This document shows positions 1 through 5,833 of a DNA stretch of 5,833 nucleotides, one piece after another. The notes under the pieces were generated by a model. It saw nothing but the letters and a program-made list of their open reading frames with translations, was not told the origin of the DNA and did not search any database. The translations under genes and the position numbers were made by a program. The DNA is from Pedobacter sp. (GTDB lineage: Bacteria > Bacteroidota > Bacteroidia > Sphingobacteriales > Sphingobacteriaceae), in NCBI GenBank assembly GCA_028287885.1, contig JAQBOT010000281.1:1-5833 (forward strand). Reading direction: 5' to 3'. The stretch's first letter is position 1, and the number at the start of each line of letters is the position of its first letter.

Positions 1-947
1 AGAAGCATCTTTTTACGTATGATAACATCGCTCGCGGCTTAAGAGAAGATAACTTAAGTTCATCGAACGTTACACCATCGTTAAACCTGGTTGAAAACTA
101 CGATTATCTTGACGGTTCAGCGGGTGCATTGAAGTTACGGACTCCGGACAACTCGGATTTTATCTATTATAACAAGGTCTCGGATGTCTTCGCGAACAAA
201 GATGCAAGACTCTATGGAACAGTGATATATCCAGGCGCACCCTTCAAAGGGCTGACTGTCGATATGCAGGCTGGTGTAATGCAGTGGAACGCTGCATCAA
301 ACTCGTATCAGGCTGTGGAAGGTGCGGATTTGGGAAGTAATTATACGGACAACAAACTGCTTATAGCGGCTTCTGGTCCTCATAGATCCATTCAGGAAGT
401 AACGAATACAGGATTTTACCTGCGTAAATATATTGATGCAAATGGTGGTGCATCTACCCGGGGTATTCAAAGTGATGTATGGTGGGTGTGGTGCCGCCTT
501 GGTGAGATCTATTTGAATGCTGCCGAAGCAGCGATGGAACTTGGACAGGCAGATGTTGCGCTTACCTACATCAACCCGATCCGGGAGCGTGCAGGCTTTG
601 GAGCCAACAGTTTAACAGCGACCTCACTTACAATTGAGAAGATTAGGAATGAGCGCAGAAATGAACTCGCTTTTGAAGATCACCGAGTTTGGGATCTGAA
701 AAGATGGAGACAAGCAGACAAAGTTTGGACAGGAAATGCAAGTAACCCAAACTCTATTGTATATGCACTATATCCGTATCGGGTTGTGCGCCCAGGAGAT
801 TCAAGAGACGGAAAATTTGTATTTGTTAAGATGGTGGCGCCAAGATTCCGCGCACCAAGATTTTTCCAGATCTTCAATTATTATTCTTCATTTGATCAGA
901 ACGTGATCAATAATAATCCGAAAGTTGTTCAAAATCCTTTTAATTAG
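1..947 (+). CDS. SusD/RagB-family outer-membrane glycan-binding lipoprotein, C-terminal part (5' end outside window)
   Basis: The frame is open from position 3 with no stop back to the window edge, giving 314 residues up to TAG at 945-947. Family members are usually about 500-600 residues, so the signal peptide, lipobox and N-terminal part are missing from the window, not from the gene. The visible part is typical of the SusD C-terminal domain: a GFYLRKYID stretch, a WCRLGEIYLNAAEAAMELG helix pair of the TPR-like scaffold, an INPIRERAG motif, and the hallmark NERRNELAFEDHRVWDLKRW segment. SusD proteins sit on the cell surface as the lid of a SusC TonB-dependent transporter and bind oligosaccharides for import; a susC gene is expected just upstream. 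The gene ends 7 bp before the DUF3823 lipoprotein, so the two are probably cotranscribed. The substrate, probably an arabinan, is inferred only from the enzymes downstream. The family call is very sure. Confidence 0.96.
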   Translation, partial: KHLFTYDNIARGLREDNLSSSNVTPSLNLVENYDYLDGSAGALKLRTPDNSDFIYYNKVSDVFANKDARLYGTVIYPGAPFKGLTVDMQAGVMQWNAASNSYQAVEGADLGSNYTDNKLLIAASGPHRSIQEVTNTGFYLRKYIDANGGASTRGIQSDVWWVWCRLGEIYLNAAEAAMELGQADVALTYINPIRERAGFGANSLTATSLTIEKIRNERRNELAFEDHRVWDLKRWRQADKVWTGNASNPNSIVYALYPYRVVRPGDSRDGKFVFVKMVAPRFRAPRFFQIFNYYSSFDQNVINNNPKVVQNPFN

Positions 948-954
948 ACGAATT

Positions 955-1638
955 ATGAAAAATAACATATTTATATATCTGCTGCTGTTTGTGTTGGCAG
1001 TTGGAAGCTGGGGCTGCACGAAAGATAACTATGAAGCACCGAAGTCTCAGTTAACTGGTAGAGTGGTTTACAATGGCCAGGCAATTGGGCTTAGATCTAA
1101 TGGGGTGCAATTGGAACTTTGGCAACATGGTTACGCATTTTTCACCAAAATACCTGTAAATGTTGACCAGAATGGAGCATTTTCAGCGCTGCTTTTTGAT
1201 GGTAAGTATAAACTTACGCGTCAAAATGGAGTTGGACCCTGGGTAAACAATACGGATTCAATTGATGTTCAGGTTAGCGGTAATACGATTGTTGATGTTC
1301 CTGTAACTCCCTTCTCTGTTGTTAAGACTGCAACGTACCAGAAGGATGGAACTAATATAACTGCTACGGCAAGCATTGAGACGGTAACGACAACTAATCC
1401 GCTGGAAGCTGTAAGATTATATGTTTTCAGGACTGCCTTGGTAGATGATGTTAACCAGGATGCAGTTATTTCAATCCCTGCTGCTCAAATTTTGGATATA
1501 ACTCAACCGCTAACGTTAACTGTACCTATTCCTGCCTCTTTGGCGAATGCTGCTTCAGTTTATGTACGGGTTGGTGTAAAAACCTCCGGAGTTTCAGAAC
1601 TTGCTTACTCCCCAGCTGAAAAGATCCAGCTAAAATAA
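955..1638 (+). CDS. DUF3823-family lipoprotein, probable accessory surface glycan-binding protein
   Basis: The protein has 227 residues. I chose ATG 955 because it starts directly at a lipoprotein signal peptide: MKNN, a hydrophobic core (residues 5-17), then SWGC with the lipid-accepting Cys at residue 21. A TTG at 925 in frame would put charged residues (KILLIRR) in front and overlap the SusD gene. The mature N-terminus TKDNYEAPKSQLTGRVVYNG and the following FDGKYKLTRQNGVGPW region resemble DUF3823 proteins. These carry an N-terminal beta-sandwich, like carboxypeptidase regulatory domains (here about residues 32-118), and a second beta-rich domain (about 122-227). The family is regularly encoded straight after SusC/SusD pairs, and its biochemical role is not established. 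I infer an outer-membrane glycan-binding helper. The -3 lipobox residue is Ser rather than the common Leu, so the box is weaker than usual. No Shine-Dalgarno sequence is visible, which is normal for the phylum. Confidence 0.85.
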   Translation: MKNNIFIYLLLFVLAVGSWGCTKDNYEAPKSQLTGRVVYNGQAIGLRSNGVQLELWQHGYAFFTKIPVNVDQNGAFSALLFDGKYKLTRQNGVGPWVNNTDSIDVQVSGNTIVDVPVTPFSVVKTATYQKDGTNITATASIETVTTTNPLEAVRLYVFRTALVDDVNQDAVISIPAAQILDITQPLTLTVPIPASLANAASVYVRVGVKTSGVSELAYSPAEKIQLK

Positions 1639-1672
1639 TATCAATGTTAATGCTTGTTGATGTTTCTTACAT

Positions 1673-1693
1673 AGCCCCCCAACGGGGGCTTTT
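1673..1693 (+). terminator. Intrinsic (Rho-independent) terminator after the DUF3823 gene
   Basis: AGCCCCC at 1673-1679 pairs perfectly with GGGGGCT at 1684-1690 across a four-base loop (CAAC), and a short T run (1690-1693) follows. A 7-bp stem with five consecutive G-C pairs is strong; the T tract is short (four T), so termination may be incomplete. It lies 34 bp after the DUF3823 stop codon. On the opposite strand the hairpin is not followed by a T tract, so it points to + strand transcription only. Confidence 0.82.
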
Positions 1694-1722
1694 GTATAAA
1701 GAACAATTTGTTTAATCGTTGA

Positions 1723-1753
1723 TGTGACATTTATTAATTTTATCTTATCTTTA
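1723..1753 (+). promoter_or_regulatory. Candidate Bacteroidota-type promoter for the enzyme genes
   Basis: TATCTTTA at 1746-1753 matches seven of eight positions of the Bacteroidota -7 element TAnnTTTG. A TGTG at 1723-1726 lies 19 bases upstream, in place of the usual TTTG -33 element (three of four match). A TTG at 1719-1721 with TATCTTAT at 1741-1748 is an alternative pairing, also with 19 bases between. The position, between a terminator and the first enzyme gene, supports a promoter, but AT-rich DNA gives such matches often. A start around 1758-1761 would leave a leader of about 85 bases. Confidence 0.38.
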
Positions 1754-1785
1754 AAATGCTAAGTCTATAAATAACCAAGTATAAA

Positions 1786-1824
1786 CAGGGAAACTGATGC
1801 AGATTAAATCCTAATTAGTCCCTG
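1786..1824 (+). repeat. Imperfect inverted repeat in the leader of the first GH51 gene
   Basis: CAGGGA at 1786-1791 is the exact reverse complement of TCCCTG at 1819-1824. Inside the intervening 27 bases, ATTA (1803-1806) can pair with TAAT (1812-1815). The element ends 19 bases before the ATG at 1844. It could be a leader hairpin or an operator half-site pair, but a 6-bp match at this distance can arise by chance. Confidence 0.25.
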
Positions 1825-1843
1825 GAAATCCAAAAATACTATT

Positions 1844-3394
1844 ATGAAAAAAGCTACCCCATTCTTTTTGTTCTTGTGTTTAAGCATGAATGTGAGTTTA
1901 AAAGCGCAGAACCAGGTCGCCATCGATCTCAATACAAGCAATGCGAAGACAGTAATCAGTAAACACATTTATGGACATTTCTCCGAACATCTCGGCCGCT
2001 GTATATACGACGGCTTCTGGGTGGATTCTACCTTACATGTTCCGAAAAAGGATCGCATCAGGTTAGACATTGTTGATGCTTTAAAAAAGATCAAGATTCC
2101 GAACTTAAGGTGGCCGGGCGGCTGTTTTGCTGACGAATATCACTGGAGAGATGGTATCGGACCCCGGACAAAACGACCAAAGATGGTCAATACAAATTGG
2201 GGCGGGGTAGTGGAGGACAATAGTTTCGGAACTCATGAATTTCTCGAGCTCTGCGGTTTGCTTGGCGCCGAACCTTACATAGCAGGAAATGTGGGAAGTG
2301 GAACGGTCGAAGAAATGGCTAAATGGGTGGAGTACCTAAACTTCGACGGTATCAGCCCAATGGCAAATCTTAGGAAAGAAAACGGCCGCGACAAACCTTG
2401 GAAAGTATCTTTTTGGGGCGTAGGAAACGAAAGCTGGGGTTGCGGTGGAAACATGACACCTGAGTATTATGCTGATCAGTATAAACGATATGCAACTTAT
2501 GCGAGAAATTATCCCGGGGCACCGCTTAAGAAAATTGCAAGCGGCGCGAATGCGTTTGATACAAACTGGACAGAAGTGTTGATGAAAAACATACCTGCCT
2601 ATGAAATGTGGGGCCTTTCACTACACTACTATACGCTTCCGACCGGCGACTGGGGCAAAAAGGGATCTGCAACCAAATTTGGTGAAGAGCAATACTTTAA
2701 CACCATGAAGAATGGCTTGGCAATGGATAGCCTTGTGACTTTAAATAGTGCGATCATGGATAAATACGATCCGAAAAAAAGTGTAGCACTGGTTGTGGAT
2801 GAATGGGGTGTGTGGACAGATGTTGAGCCTGGAACAAACCCGGGCTTTTTGTACCAGCAGAATTCAATGCGTGATGCACTCGTGGCCGGCTCTACCCTAA
2901 ATATCTTCAATAACCACAGTGACCGGGTTAGAGTGGCGACGTTGGCACAAACAGTAAATGTCTTGCAGGCTGTTATTTTAACTGAAAAAGAAAAGATGTT
3001 ACTTACGCCAACCTACCATGTTTTCGACTTGTATAAGGTGCACATGGATGCAAAAGCTATCCCATTACAGTTTAAGAGCCCCAAGTATGTTTTAGGGGAT
3101 AAACAATTGGCAGCTTTAAATGCCTCTGCGTCGATTGACTCTACAGGTGCCGTGCACATCACAATTGTGAACATAGATCCAAAAAAGAAGATTAACATTA
3201 CGACGAATTTAAAGGGCTTGAAGTGGTCGAAGGTTACGGGTCGCATTGTAACATCTGAAAAATTCAATGACTACAATTCTTTTGATAACCCGAATAAGAT
3301 CATAGCCAAAGTGTTTACTGGCGCGAAGAAAAGCGGTAATATGTTGTCCGCGGAACTTCCTCCCTTGTCTGTTGTGGAACTTGAATTGAATTAG
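1844..3394 (+). CDS. GH51 alpha-L-arabinofuranosidase, compact form, exported
   Basis: This 516-residue enzyme should release terminal alpha-L-arabinofuranosyl residues from arabinan or arabinoxylan fragments, retaining the anomeric configuration. Residues 1-21 form a Sec signal peptide ([21 protein letters not shown], probable cut before QNQ). No lipobox is present, so a periplasmic location is expected, although the closest well-known GH51 enzymes of this size are often cytoplasmic. The (beta/alpha)8 barrel covers about residues 40-390, with [17 protein letters not shown] (43-59) and [19 protein letters not shown] (89-107). The acid/base is Glu196 in WGVGNESWG, the nucleophile is Glu320 in VVDEWGVW, and HYY (261-263) matches the substrate-contact site of the family. 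The C-terminal beta-sandwich (about 390-516) completes the normal length. It is the first gene after the terminator and lies 1 bp before the next GH51 gene. Family and activity are very sure; the exact polymer is inferred. Confidence 0.96.
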   Translation: MKKATPFFLFLCLSMNVSLKAQNQVAIDLNTSNAKTVISKHIYGHFSEHLGRCIYDGFWVDSTLHVPKKDRIRLDIVDALKKIKIPNLRWPGGCFADEYHWRDGIGPRTKRPKMVNTNWGGVVEDNSFGTHEFLELCGLLGAEPYIAGNVGSGTVEEMAKWVEYLNFDGISPMANLRKENGRDKPWKVSFWGVGNESWGCGGNMTPEYYADQYKRYATYARNYPGAPLKKIASGANAFDTNWTEVLMKNIPAYEMWGLSLHYYTLPTGDWGKKGSATKFGEEQYFNTMKNGLAMDSLVTLNSAIMDKYDPKKSVALVVDEWGVWTDVEPGTNPGFLYQQNSMRDALVAGSTLNIFNNHSDRVRVATLAQTVNVLQAVILTEKEKMLLTPTYHVFDLYKVHMDAKAIPLQFKSPKYVLGDKQLAALNASASIDSTGAVHITIVNIDPKKKINITTNLKGLKWSKVTGRIVTSEKFNDYNSFDNPNKIIAKVFTGAKKSGNMLSAELPPLSVVELELN

Positions 3395-3395
3395 C

Positions 3396-5372
3396 ATGAA
3401 AAACCAATTAAGAATTTACGCTGCTTCTGCCGTTCTTCTGTTTGCTGGTAGCTCGCTGGTTCAAGCGCAAAATCAGAAGATGTTTGTTGTTAAGGCAAAC
3501 GAAGTGAAAGCAAAGGTCTCGCCGACAATGTGGGGATTGTTTTTCGAAGACATCAATCTTGGTGCGGATGGTGGACTATACGCCGAACTTGTGTTAAACA
3601 GGTCTTTCGAACTCGACGTTCCGATGATGGGTTGGAAAGAGAAGAAAGAAGATAAAGCGGAGGGCAGCTACCTAATTTTAAACCGGGGAAACCTAAACCC
3701 GGCGAACCGCAGATACATCAAGCTAGAATCAAGTACCGGCAATTACGGTCTTTCAAATGTTGGCTTCCGTGGGATGGGAATCAAGAAGGATCTTCAATAC
3801 GATTTTTCGATCCTTGCCCGCCAGCATGAAGGAAGTTTAACAGGGATTCGAATTGAACTTGTTGGAGAAAAGGGAGCAATCATTGGCTCCGCAAAGATAC
3901 AGCCGGATAGTAAAGAGTGGAAGCGCTATACGGTTAGCTTTATTGCGAAAGAAAGGGTTGATAAAGCACGTCTCGATGTTCTACTTGATGGAAAGGGTGC
4001 AATCGACTTAGATATGATTTCTCTTTTTCCAAAGGATACCTGGAAGGAACGGAAGAATGGACTTCGGAGCGACATGGTACAAATGTTAGCGGACATGAAA
4101 CCCGGGTTCCTGCGTTTTCCGGGAGGTTGTATTGTTGAGGGTAGGACTCTTGACGAACGCTTTCAGTGGAAAAAGACCATAGGCCCGATAGAAAATCGCC
4201 AGATGGTGATAAACAGATGGAACATGGAATTTAAACACAGGCCGACACCGGATTATTTTCAATCTTTCGGCCTTGGCTTTTACGAATATTTTCAGCTATG
4301 CGAAGATATAGGCGCCAAGCCACTACCAATTTTGAATGCAGGAATGGCTTGCCAGTTTAACACAGCGGAAGTTGTTCCACTGGAACAACTTGACCCTTAT
4401 ATCCAGGATGCCCTGGATCTTATTGAATTTGCAAATGGCCCAGCTACTTCCGAATGGGGGAAAAAGCGGGCAGAAATGGGGCACCCTGCGCCTTTCAATA
4501 TGACGATGATTGGAATAGGTAATGAGAACTGGGGGCCACAATATTTGGAAAGACTAGCTTTATTTACTAAAGCTCTTAAAGCAAAATACCCGAATATTAA
4601 GATTGTAAACAGCTCGGGTACAGATCCTAAAGGTGACCGCTTCGACTTTCTAAACAACAGTCTAAGGGCAAACCACGCAGACATCATCGACGAACATTAT
4701 TATGGAACGCCACAGTGGTTTCTGGAGAACGCAAACCGATATGATAATTACGATCGCAAGGGGCCAAAGGTTTTTGCCGGTGAGTATGCAGCCCAAAGTG
4801 ACAAGATTGCTAGTCCAGAGAATAAGAACAACTGGCTTTGTGCAATGTCTGAGGCGGCGTTTATGACCGGGCTCGAACGCAACGCCGACGTTGTTGAAAT
4901 GGCTTCTTATGCGCCTTTGTTTGCCCACATTGAAGGCTGGCAATGGACTCCAGATTTAATCTGGGTAGATAATCTAAGGTCATATGGTACGGCAAACTAT
5001 CATGTACAAAAACTATTTAGCTTAAATAAAGGAACTGAAGTCGTACCTGTACTATCCGATAACCAGGTTGTTGCTGGCAAAGATGGATACTATGCCTCGG
5101 CAACAATCGATAAAAAAACTAATGAGCTTATCTTAAAGGTGGTGAACTCGTCTAAAGAGAAGCAGGAATGCGAATTTAGAATAGATGGGGCGCCCAAACT
5201 GAACGGCAAGGCTCAACTTACGGTTTTAAGCAGTTCAGATCTTAAGGCGGAAAACACCTTCGATAAGCCGGATGCTGTTTCACCGGTCATGAACCAGGTG
5301 GCTGTAAAAAACAAGGTTGTAAAACTTACGCTAAGTCCTTATTCGCTAAATATCATGCGGGTGAAAATTTAA
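3396..5372 (+). CDS. GH51 alpha-L-arabinofuranosidase, large form with N-terminal carbohydrate-binding-like module, exported
   Basis: The protein has 658 residues, about 140 more than its GH51 neighbour. A Sec signal peptide (residues 1-24, cut probably VQA/QNQ) without lipobox predicts a periplasmic enzyme. Residues 40-72 (MWGLFFEDINLGADGGLYAE) begin the fold as in plant and Bacteroides GH51 enzymes. About residues 75-213 form a beta-rich insert, like the CBM4/9-type jelly roll found here in this subgroup. The barrel continues with LRFPGGCIVEG (239-249). The acid/base is Glu377 in GIGNENWG and the nucleophile Glu463 in VFAGEYA. The C-terminal beta domain runs from about 550 to 658. The start lies one base after the upstream stop, which suggests translational coupling; no Shine-Dalgarno sequence is seen. 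Being of a different subgroup from its neighbour, it probably takes different linkages or chain lengths. A perfect palindrome lies in codons 325-332. Confidence 0.95.
   Translation: MKNQLRIYAASAVLLFAGSSLVQAQNQKMFVVKANEVKAKVSPTMWGLFFEDINLGADGGLYAELVLNRSFELDVPMMGWKEKKEDKAEGSYLILNRGNLNPANRRYIKLESSTGNYGLSNVGFRGMGIKKDLQYDFSILARQHEGSLTGIRIELVGEKGAIIGSAKIQPDSKEWKRYTVSFIAKERVDKARLDVLLDGKGAIDLDMISLFPKDTWKERKNGLRSDMVQMLADMKPGFLRFPGGCIVEGRTLDERFQWKKTIGPIENRQMVINRWNMEFKHRPTPDYFQSFGLGFYEYFQLCEDIGAKPLPILNAGMACQFNTAEVVPLEQLDPYIQDALDLIEFANGPATSEWGKKRAEMGHPAPFNMTMIGIGNENWGPQYLERLALFTKALKAKYPNIKIVNSSGTDPKGDRFDFLNNSLRANHADIIDEHYYGTPQWFLENANRYDNYDRKGPKVFAGEYAAQSDKIASPENKNNWLCAMSEAAFMTGLERNADVVEMASYAPLFAHIEGWQWTPDLIWVDNLRSYGTANYHVQKLFSLNKGTEVVPVLSDNQVVAGKDGYYASATIDKKTNELILKVVNSSKEKQECEFRIDGAPKLNGKAQLTVLSSSDLKAENTFDKPDAVSPVMNQVAVKNKVVKLTLSPYSLNIMRVKI
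4369..4391 (+). repeat. Perfect inverted repeat (11-bp arms, 1-bp centre) inside the second GH51 gene
   Basis: AAGTTGTTCCA at 4369-4379 is the exact reverse complement of TGGAACAACTT at 4381-4391, with a single C between them. In RNA this folds as a 10-bp stem with an ACT loop. It encodes EVVPLEQL (residues 325-332), in the conserved part of the barrel before DPYIQDALDLIEFANG. No T tract follows, so it is not a terminator. Whether it has any role is unknown. Confidence 0.8.
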
Positions 5373-5382
5373 ACCGAGCTTT

Positions 5383-5833
5383 ATGAAAAGCATTTTCCTA
5401 CTGCTGTTCTCGATTAGCACACTGGTCGCAAGAAGTCAACAATTACCAACGAACATCTCCGTACATGATCCTGTGATGATTCGCTCAGCGGGAAAATTCT
5501 ATCTCTTTTGTACCGGCCGGGGAATTTCTGCATGGTCATCAACAGATCTGAAGAGTTGGAAGAAGGAAGATGATATATTCGCTGAAGGGCCGGCCTGGGC
5601 CACCAAAGCCGTCCCCGGGTTTAAAAACCACATCTGGGCGCCTGATATTAGCTTTTACAACGGAAAATATTACTTGTATTACTCAGTCTCTGCGTTTGGT
5701 AAAAACACCTCGGCGATTGGGTTGGCTACAAACAAAACTTTGGATTCACATAGCCCGAATTACAAATGGGAGGATCAGGGGAAAGTAATTGAATCCTATC
5801 CTGGCCTGACCAATTGGAATGCCATAGACCCAA
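5383..5833 (+). CDS. GH43 endo-1,5-alpha-L-arabinanase-like enzyme, N-terminal part (3' end outside window)
   Basis: The frame is open from ATG 5383 to the window end, giving 150 complete codons; the gene continues outside. The N-terminus (MKSIFLLLFSISTLVARSQQ) is a Sec signal peptide, probably cut before the glutamines near residue 19. No lipobox cysteine is present. The rest is the start of a GH43 five-bladed beta-propeller: HDPVMI with the catalytic base Asp29, then HIWAPDISFYNGKYYLYYSV (83-102), SAFGKNTSAIGLATNKTL, and WNAIDP with Asp149, the residue that tunes the acid's pKa. The 120-residue spacing of the two aspartates and the SAIGLAT/NAIDP signatures match characterised endo-arabinanases such as Cellvibrio Arb43A (Asp38, Asp158). 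The catalytic acid Glu should fall near residue 206, outside the window. The start is 10 bp after the GH51 stop, in the same presumed operon. An exo-arabinanase or arabinofuranosidase of GH43 remains possible. Confidence 0.88.
   Translation, partial: MKSIFLLLFSISTLVARSQQLPTNISVHDPVMIRSAGKFYLFCTGRGISAWSSTDLKSWKKEDDIFAEGPAWATKAVPGFKNHIWAPDISFYNGKYYLYYSVSAFGKNTSAIGLATNKTLDSHSPNYKWEDQGKVIESYPGLTNWNAIDP

Larger units (their letters stand above)
1639..1843 (+). other. Intergenic region separating binding-protein genes from enzyme genes
   Basis: This 205-bp stretch is the only sizeable non-coding gap in the window. It contains an intrinsic terminator near its 5' end, AT-rich DNA with a candidate promoter in the middle (about 1719-1753), and a leader of roughly 85 bases before the first GH51 start, with a small inverted repeat. 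I find no open reading frame of note, tRNA, or mobile-element end in it. Its layout suggests that transcription of the SusD-DUF3823 unit ends here, at least partly, and that the enzyme genes are transcribed anew. Confidence 0.8.

Noticed and set aside
51..60. Ten-base palindromes AACTTAAGTT (51-60) and AACCCGGGTT (4099-4108), and GGCCGGCC (5588-5595)
   Set aside because: Palindromes of this length are expected several times by chance in a window of this size, and all three lie in conserved coding sequence.
680..877. Minus-strand open frame opposite SusD
   Set aside because: It is antisense to the conserved SusD C-terminal region and has no recognisable product.
129..947. A SusD reading frame starting at TTG 129
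   Set aside because: The same frame is open back to position 3 with SusD-like sequence (KHLFTYDNIARGL), so 129 is an internal codon and the gene simply starts before the window.
925..954. A TTG start at 925 for the DUF3823 gene
   Set aside because: It would overlap the SusD gene and add ten residues with several basic ones ahead of an already complete lipoprotein signal peptide starting at ATG 955.
2629..3397. Minus-strand open frames at 2629-2910, 3013-3267 and 3209-3397
   Set aside because: They lie opposite the strongly conserved GH51 coding sequence, have low-complexity or unfamiliar translations, and no promoter or neighbouring gene on that strand supports them.
4369..4391. The intragenic palindrome as an intrinsic terminator
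   Set aside because: The stem is only moderately GC-rich and is followed by GACCC, not a T tract, in the middle of an intact gene.
4323..4943. Minus-strand open frames at 4323-4541, 4397-4687 and 4662-4943
   Set aside because: These are shadows of the large GH51 gene; they overlap each other in different frames and show no recognisable domain.
1844..5372. Tandem duplication of one GH51 gene
   Set aside because: The two proteins differ in length, domain layout and active-site flanks, so they are from distinct GH51 subgroups and not a recent copy.
5570..5788. Plus-strand 72-codon open frame inside the GH43 gene
   Set aside because: It is out of frame with the GH43 catalytic sequence, which is clearly the real coding frame with WAPDI and NAIDP motifs.

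Overview
The window looks like part of a polysaccharide utilization locus (PUL) from a Bacteroidota bacterium. A soil or plant-associated member of the Sphingobacteriaceae/Chitinophagaceae type (Pedobacter-like) is my guess; the phylum is much surer than the genus. The reasons are a SusD-family protein followed by a DUF3823 lipoprotein, exported glycoside hydrolases, starts without Shine-Dalgarno sequences, and moderate GC. All genes lie on the + strand.

Layout. Positions 1-947 hold the C-terminal part of a SusD-like glycan-binding lipoprotein whose start lies outside the window. Positions 955-1638 encode a DUF3823 lipoprotein, 7 bp downstream. Positions 1639-1843 are the only sizeable gap: a clear intrinsic terminator, then a candidate Bacteroidota-type promoter and a short leader. 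An enzyme cassette follows: a compact GH51 alpha-L-arabinofuranosidase (1844-3394), a large two-module GH51 alpha-L-arabinofuranosidase (3396-5372, 1 bp gap), and the first 150 residues of a GH43 enzyme that most resembles an endo-1,5-alpha-L-arabinanase (5383 to the window end, 10 bp gap).

How the genes fit together. The SusD protein, with a SusC transporter presumably just upstream, and the DUF3823 protein would capture the glycan at the outer membrane. The GH43 enzyme would cut the alpha-1,5-arabinan backbone. The two unlike GH51 enzymes would remove arabinofuranose side chains and finish the oligosaccharides, releasing L-arabinose. Pectic arabinan is the best substrate guess, with arabinoxylan or arabinogalactan side chains as alternatives. 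No regulator, transporter for free arabinose, or arabinose catabolic gene is visible.

I do not see an undescribed system here; the genes are recognisable PUL components. The points most worth a second look are a perfect 11-bp-arm palindrome inside the second GH51 gene, the transcriptional break between binding and enzyme genes, and the lack of a lipobox on the endo-acting GH43 enzyme.
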